Shown here piece after piece: positions 55,268 through 57,023 of a stretch of 57,023 nucleotides of DNA. The translations under genes and the position numbers were made by a program. Source of the stretch: Moraxella cuniculi DSM 21768 (GTDB taxonomy: Bacteria; Pseudomonadota; Gammaproteobacteria; Pseudomonadales; Moraxellaceae); the NCBI RefSeq assembly GCF_900156515.1, contig NZ_FTNU01000016.1:1-57023 (forward strand), in the 5' to 3' direction. Below the pieces are notes generated by a model. The model did not search any database. It was not told where the DNA came from and saw only the letters and a list, made by a program, of their open reading frames with translations. Within the stretch, counting starts at the first letter, position 1, and every line of letters starts with the position of its first letter.

Positions 55268-56516
55268 CGGACTCTCCTTGAAATTTAATCAGAGGCGATT
55301 CTGGATCAACCTCAAAACGCAACTGAATTTCACTTGATTCAAAGGATTTAAGCATAGCAGTTCGCCATACTATTTTCAAAGACATTTTGTTATTGTCAAA
55401 GACAATGGTGTCTACCTGCATTGGTATTGGCACTCTGATGCCAAGCATTGAAATCAATACAAACGCTCTATGGCGAGGTAGTATAATGGCTTCAAGACCT
55501 GCATTAGGGCTTAGGTTGTTTATTAGTAGATAATGGGGGATCTGTAGATCTGGGAAGTCAATTTGTTGGTCTTCTGGGGCACCATTATAGTAATTGAAAT
55601 CAAAGTCTTCAGGGTAGAATGGGTGGATATTGTTGAGCCAATGCTCATCATAAGTGCCTGCTTTGGCGATTCTTGGAGACCAAGAGCGATGAACAAAACC
55701 AAAGCCGGTTGCTGCATTAGGATAGGCAAGCTGTGCCATTTCTTTGGCGGTCATAGAGCCAGATTGTTTTGTGATTGATGGCTCAATAAGTGATGCACCC
55801 CGAGATAAGATTTGAGGCATAGCTATGCGATTTGGTATAGGCTGTTCATATTGTTTTAGTTTGTCAAAATAATCAAAACAAAGCCAGCCTATGCCAATCG
55901 GGTTCTTGTAGCAGACTTCATTGTAGACGGTATCACCCTGATGGGTAATTAAATTTTGTCCACCAAGAGCATATTCGTATCTTAATGATATTTTGGATAG
56001 GGTTTTGGGTTGGGTTGGCTTATAAAAATAAGTAAAATTATTTAAGCTGATACTGCCGACATCTTTATTTAAGGTCCAATCACATTCGCCAAAGATGCTA
56101 ATACCTTTGTGTGCTAGTTTTTTCAATTGATTATTGTCATCTAAACGATACAAAGAAAATGAGGCATCAAAATGGAGTGTAGGAGACTTGTGATAAGCGT
56201 AGCCTTGTATAATGATATCACACTTGGGTTTGTATGGAGATAAATCGCTCTCATTTAATACGCTTGTCAACAAAGTCTCGCCATAGAACTCATCGGTTAA
56301 GGTTAAGGGTATGGGCTCTACATCATTCACAGCACAACCATAGAATTGCTCAATAATGTGGTTGTCTTTACTTAATATGTGGGTTTCAATATTTTTGTCT
56401 ATTTTATGCAGAAAATATTCAGCACAACAAACAACAACATCATACTCCTGCTGCTTGACATCATAGCCAGCATAACACAAAGCATCAAATGGTGTATGAT
56501 TAATAAACTTTGCCAT
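55257..56516 (-). CDS. DUF2169 T6SS accessory protein (effector chaperone)
   Basis: The 419-aa protein matches DUF2169, found between vgrG and DUF4150 genes, where it is required for loading the cognate effector onto VgrG. Visible features are an N-terminal INHTPFDALCYAGYDVKQQEYDVVVCC, QIYALGGQNL-like RYEYALGGQNL, NPIGIGW and HRSWSPRIAKAGTYDEHW, the last being a strong family block. It lies one base after the vgrG stop and overlaps the DUF4150 gene by 11 bp. Confidence 0.88.
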   Translation of the reverse strand: MAKFINHTPFDALCYAGYDVKQQEYDVVVCCAEYFLHKIDKNIETHILSKDNHIIEQFYGCAVNDVEPIPLTLTDEFYGETLLTSVLNESDLSPYKPKCDIIIQGYAYHKSPTLHFDASFSLYRLDDNNQLKKLAHKGISIFGECDWTLNKDVGSISLNNFTYFYKPTQPKTLSKISLRYEYALGGQNLITHQGDTVYNEVCYKNPIGIGWLCFDYFDKLKQYEQPIPNRIAMPQILSRGASLIEPSITKQSGSMTAKEMAQLAYPNAATGFGFVHRSWSPRIAKAGTYDEHWLNNIHPFYPEDFDFNYYNGAPEDQQIDFPDLQIPHYLLINNLSPNAGLEAIILPRHRAFVLISMLGIRVPIPMQVDTIVFDNNKMSLKIVWRTAMLKSFESSEIQLRFEVDPESPLIKFQGESDES

Positions 56517-56517
56517 A

Positions 56518-57023
56518 TCAATTTAAGTCAATCTCCTTACCATTAATCTGAACAGGACCTGAGGCGTCAAATAAGAATTCGGTGCCAATAATCGTAACCT
56601 TGCCTGAACTGTCCATTCTAAGGGTGCTTTTCCCTGTTTTTAATTCAATGATTTTACCTGCTTTCAAAATAATTTGCTTACCTGCACTGGCATCTATGGT
56701 TTGTCCTACAGTTGTTTTTTGCACAACAGCGACATTAACAATCTGGGAAATGCCGACATTTAGAGCATACACTGCACCAATATTTTGAACATGCCCCAAA
56801 CCAATGCTTTGCATAGAAGCCAGTTTGATGGTTTCGTTTTGCATGCCGTTAATAGTGATATTTTGGTTTTTCTTAACTGACAGATTGCGATTTTTGTTTA
56901 CATCAAGCCTCTGATCACCCCGTACCTCAATCTTCTCATCCCCCTCCACCGTCTCCGTGCGATTGCCACCAATGCTGATGGTTTCATCCAAGTCCACTCG
57001 CTCTTTGCGGTTTTGATGGATGG
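56518..57023 (-). CDS. vgrG: VgrG spike protein, 3' part
   Basis: The frame is open to the window edge, so only the C-terminal region is seen (about 168 codons). It reads from HQNRKERVDLDETISIGGNR through NRTETVEGDEKIEVRG, a series of short beta-helix repeats and the end KVTIIGTEFLFDASGPVQINGKEIDLN. The N-x-x-x-R-V-x-x-DE-x-x-x-I pattern is the start of the VgrG gp5-like needle. The tail after the needle is short and has no extra effector domain. Its downstream neighbours DUF2169 and DUF4150 form the rest of the delivery unit. Confidence 0.93.
   Translation of the reverse strand, partial: IHQNRKERVDLDETISIGGNRTETVEGDEKIEVRGDQRLDVNKNRNLSVKKNQNITINGMQNETIKLASMQSIGLGHVQNIGAVYALNVGISQIVNVAVVQKTTVGQTIDASAGKQIILKAGKIIELKTGKSTLRMDSSGKVTIIGTEFLFDASGPVQINGKEIDLN

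Overview
The window looks like a chromosomal segment of a Moraxella-like gammaproteobacterium (Moraxellaceae). The evidence is protein-level family resemblance, moderately low GC in the core genes, opacity-type small porins, and a DUF2169/DUF4150-type T6SS effector arrangement. The species cannot be fixed from the sequence alone.

Layout. (1) 1-1460: a possible IS605-like right end, a small hypothetical gene, and a D,D-carboxypeptidase-like protein without a signal peptide. (2) 1567-12776: the classic translation/transcription operon tRNA-fMet, rimP, nusA, infB, rbfA, truB, rpsO, pnp. Here it is interrupted between truB and rpsO by two tandem opacity-type porin genes, and the second has a G8 tract in its promoter spacer. 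(3) 12863-18667: rlmH, an RDD protein, yraN, a DolP-like BON lipoprotein, ibaG, murA and class I fumarase. (4) 18871-22419: an Ala-rich lipoprotein, rho and trxA on the minus strand, then an RluA-type pseudouridine synthase. (5) 22465-26278, minus strand: a DUF442 protein, a SulP permease, a lipoprotein, a BolA protein and an M48 lipoprotein protease. (6) 26447-33895: a phosphate regulon, with a six-unit Pho box followed by pstS, pstC, pstA, pstB, phoB, a PhoR-like kinase lacking membrane helices, and ppx.

(7) tRNA-Gly(GCC) at 33995-34070 marks the start of accessory DNA: GTGCC iterons, an XRE repressor, a divergent AlpA-like protein, a tyrosine integrase and two small unknown genes. (8) 37130-40707: a two-gene Gabija-like defence pair (OLD-type ATPase/TOPRIM nuclease plus UvrD-type helicase). 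(9) 40971-57023, minus strand: a type VI secretion locus. The structural operon is tssB-tssC-hcp-tssE-tssF-tssG-clpV. Upstream of it lies an effector module: the 3' part of vgrG, a DUF2169 chaperone, a DUF4150 PAAR-like tip, a predicted nuclease effector, an array of related immunity genes including a 33-codon remnant, and a 5'-truncated Rhs gene with an unrecognised toxin tip and its likely immunity gene. tssA, J, K, L and M are not in the window.

How the parts work together. The left 34 kb is housekeeping, with two regulatory points of interest: the phase-variable-looking porin promoter and the Pho-controlled pst-phoBR-ppx block. The right 23 kb is AT-richer accessory DNA that puts an anti-phage system next to an interbacterial weapon. 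Toxin and immunity turnover is visible there as truncations, a domain duplication and an orphan toxin tip.
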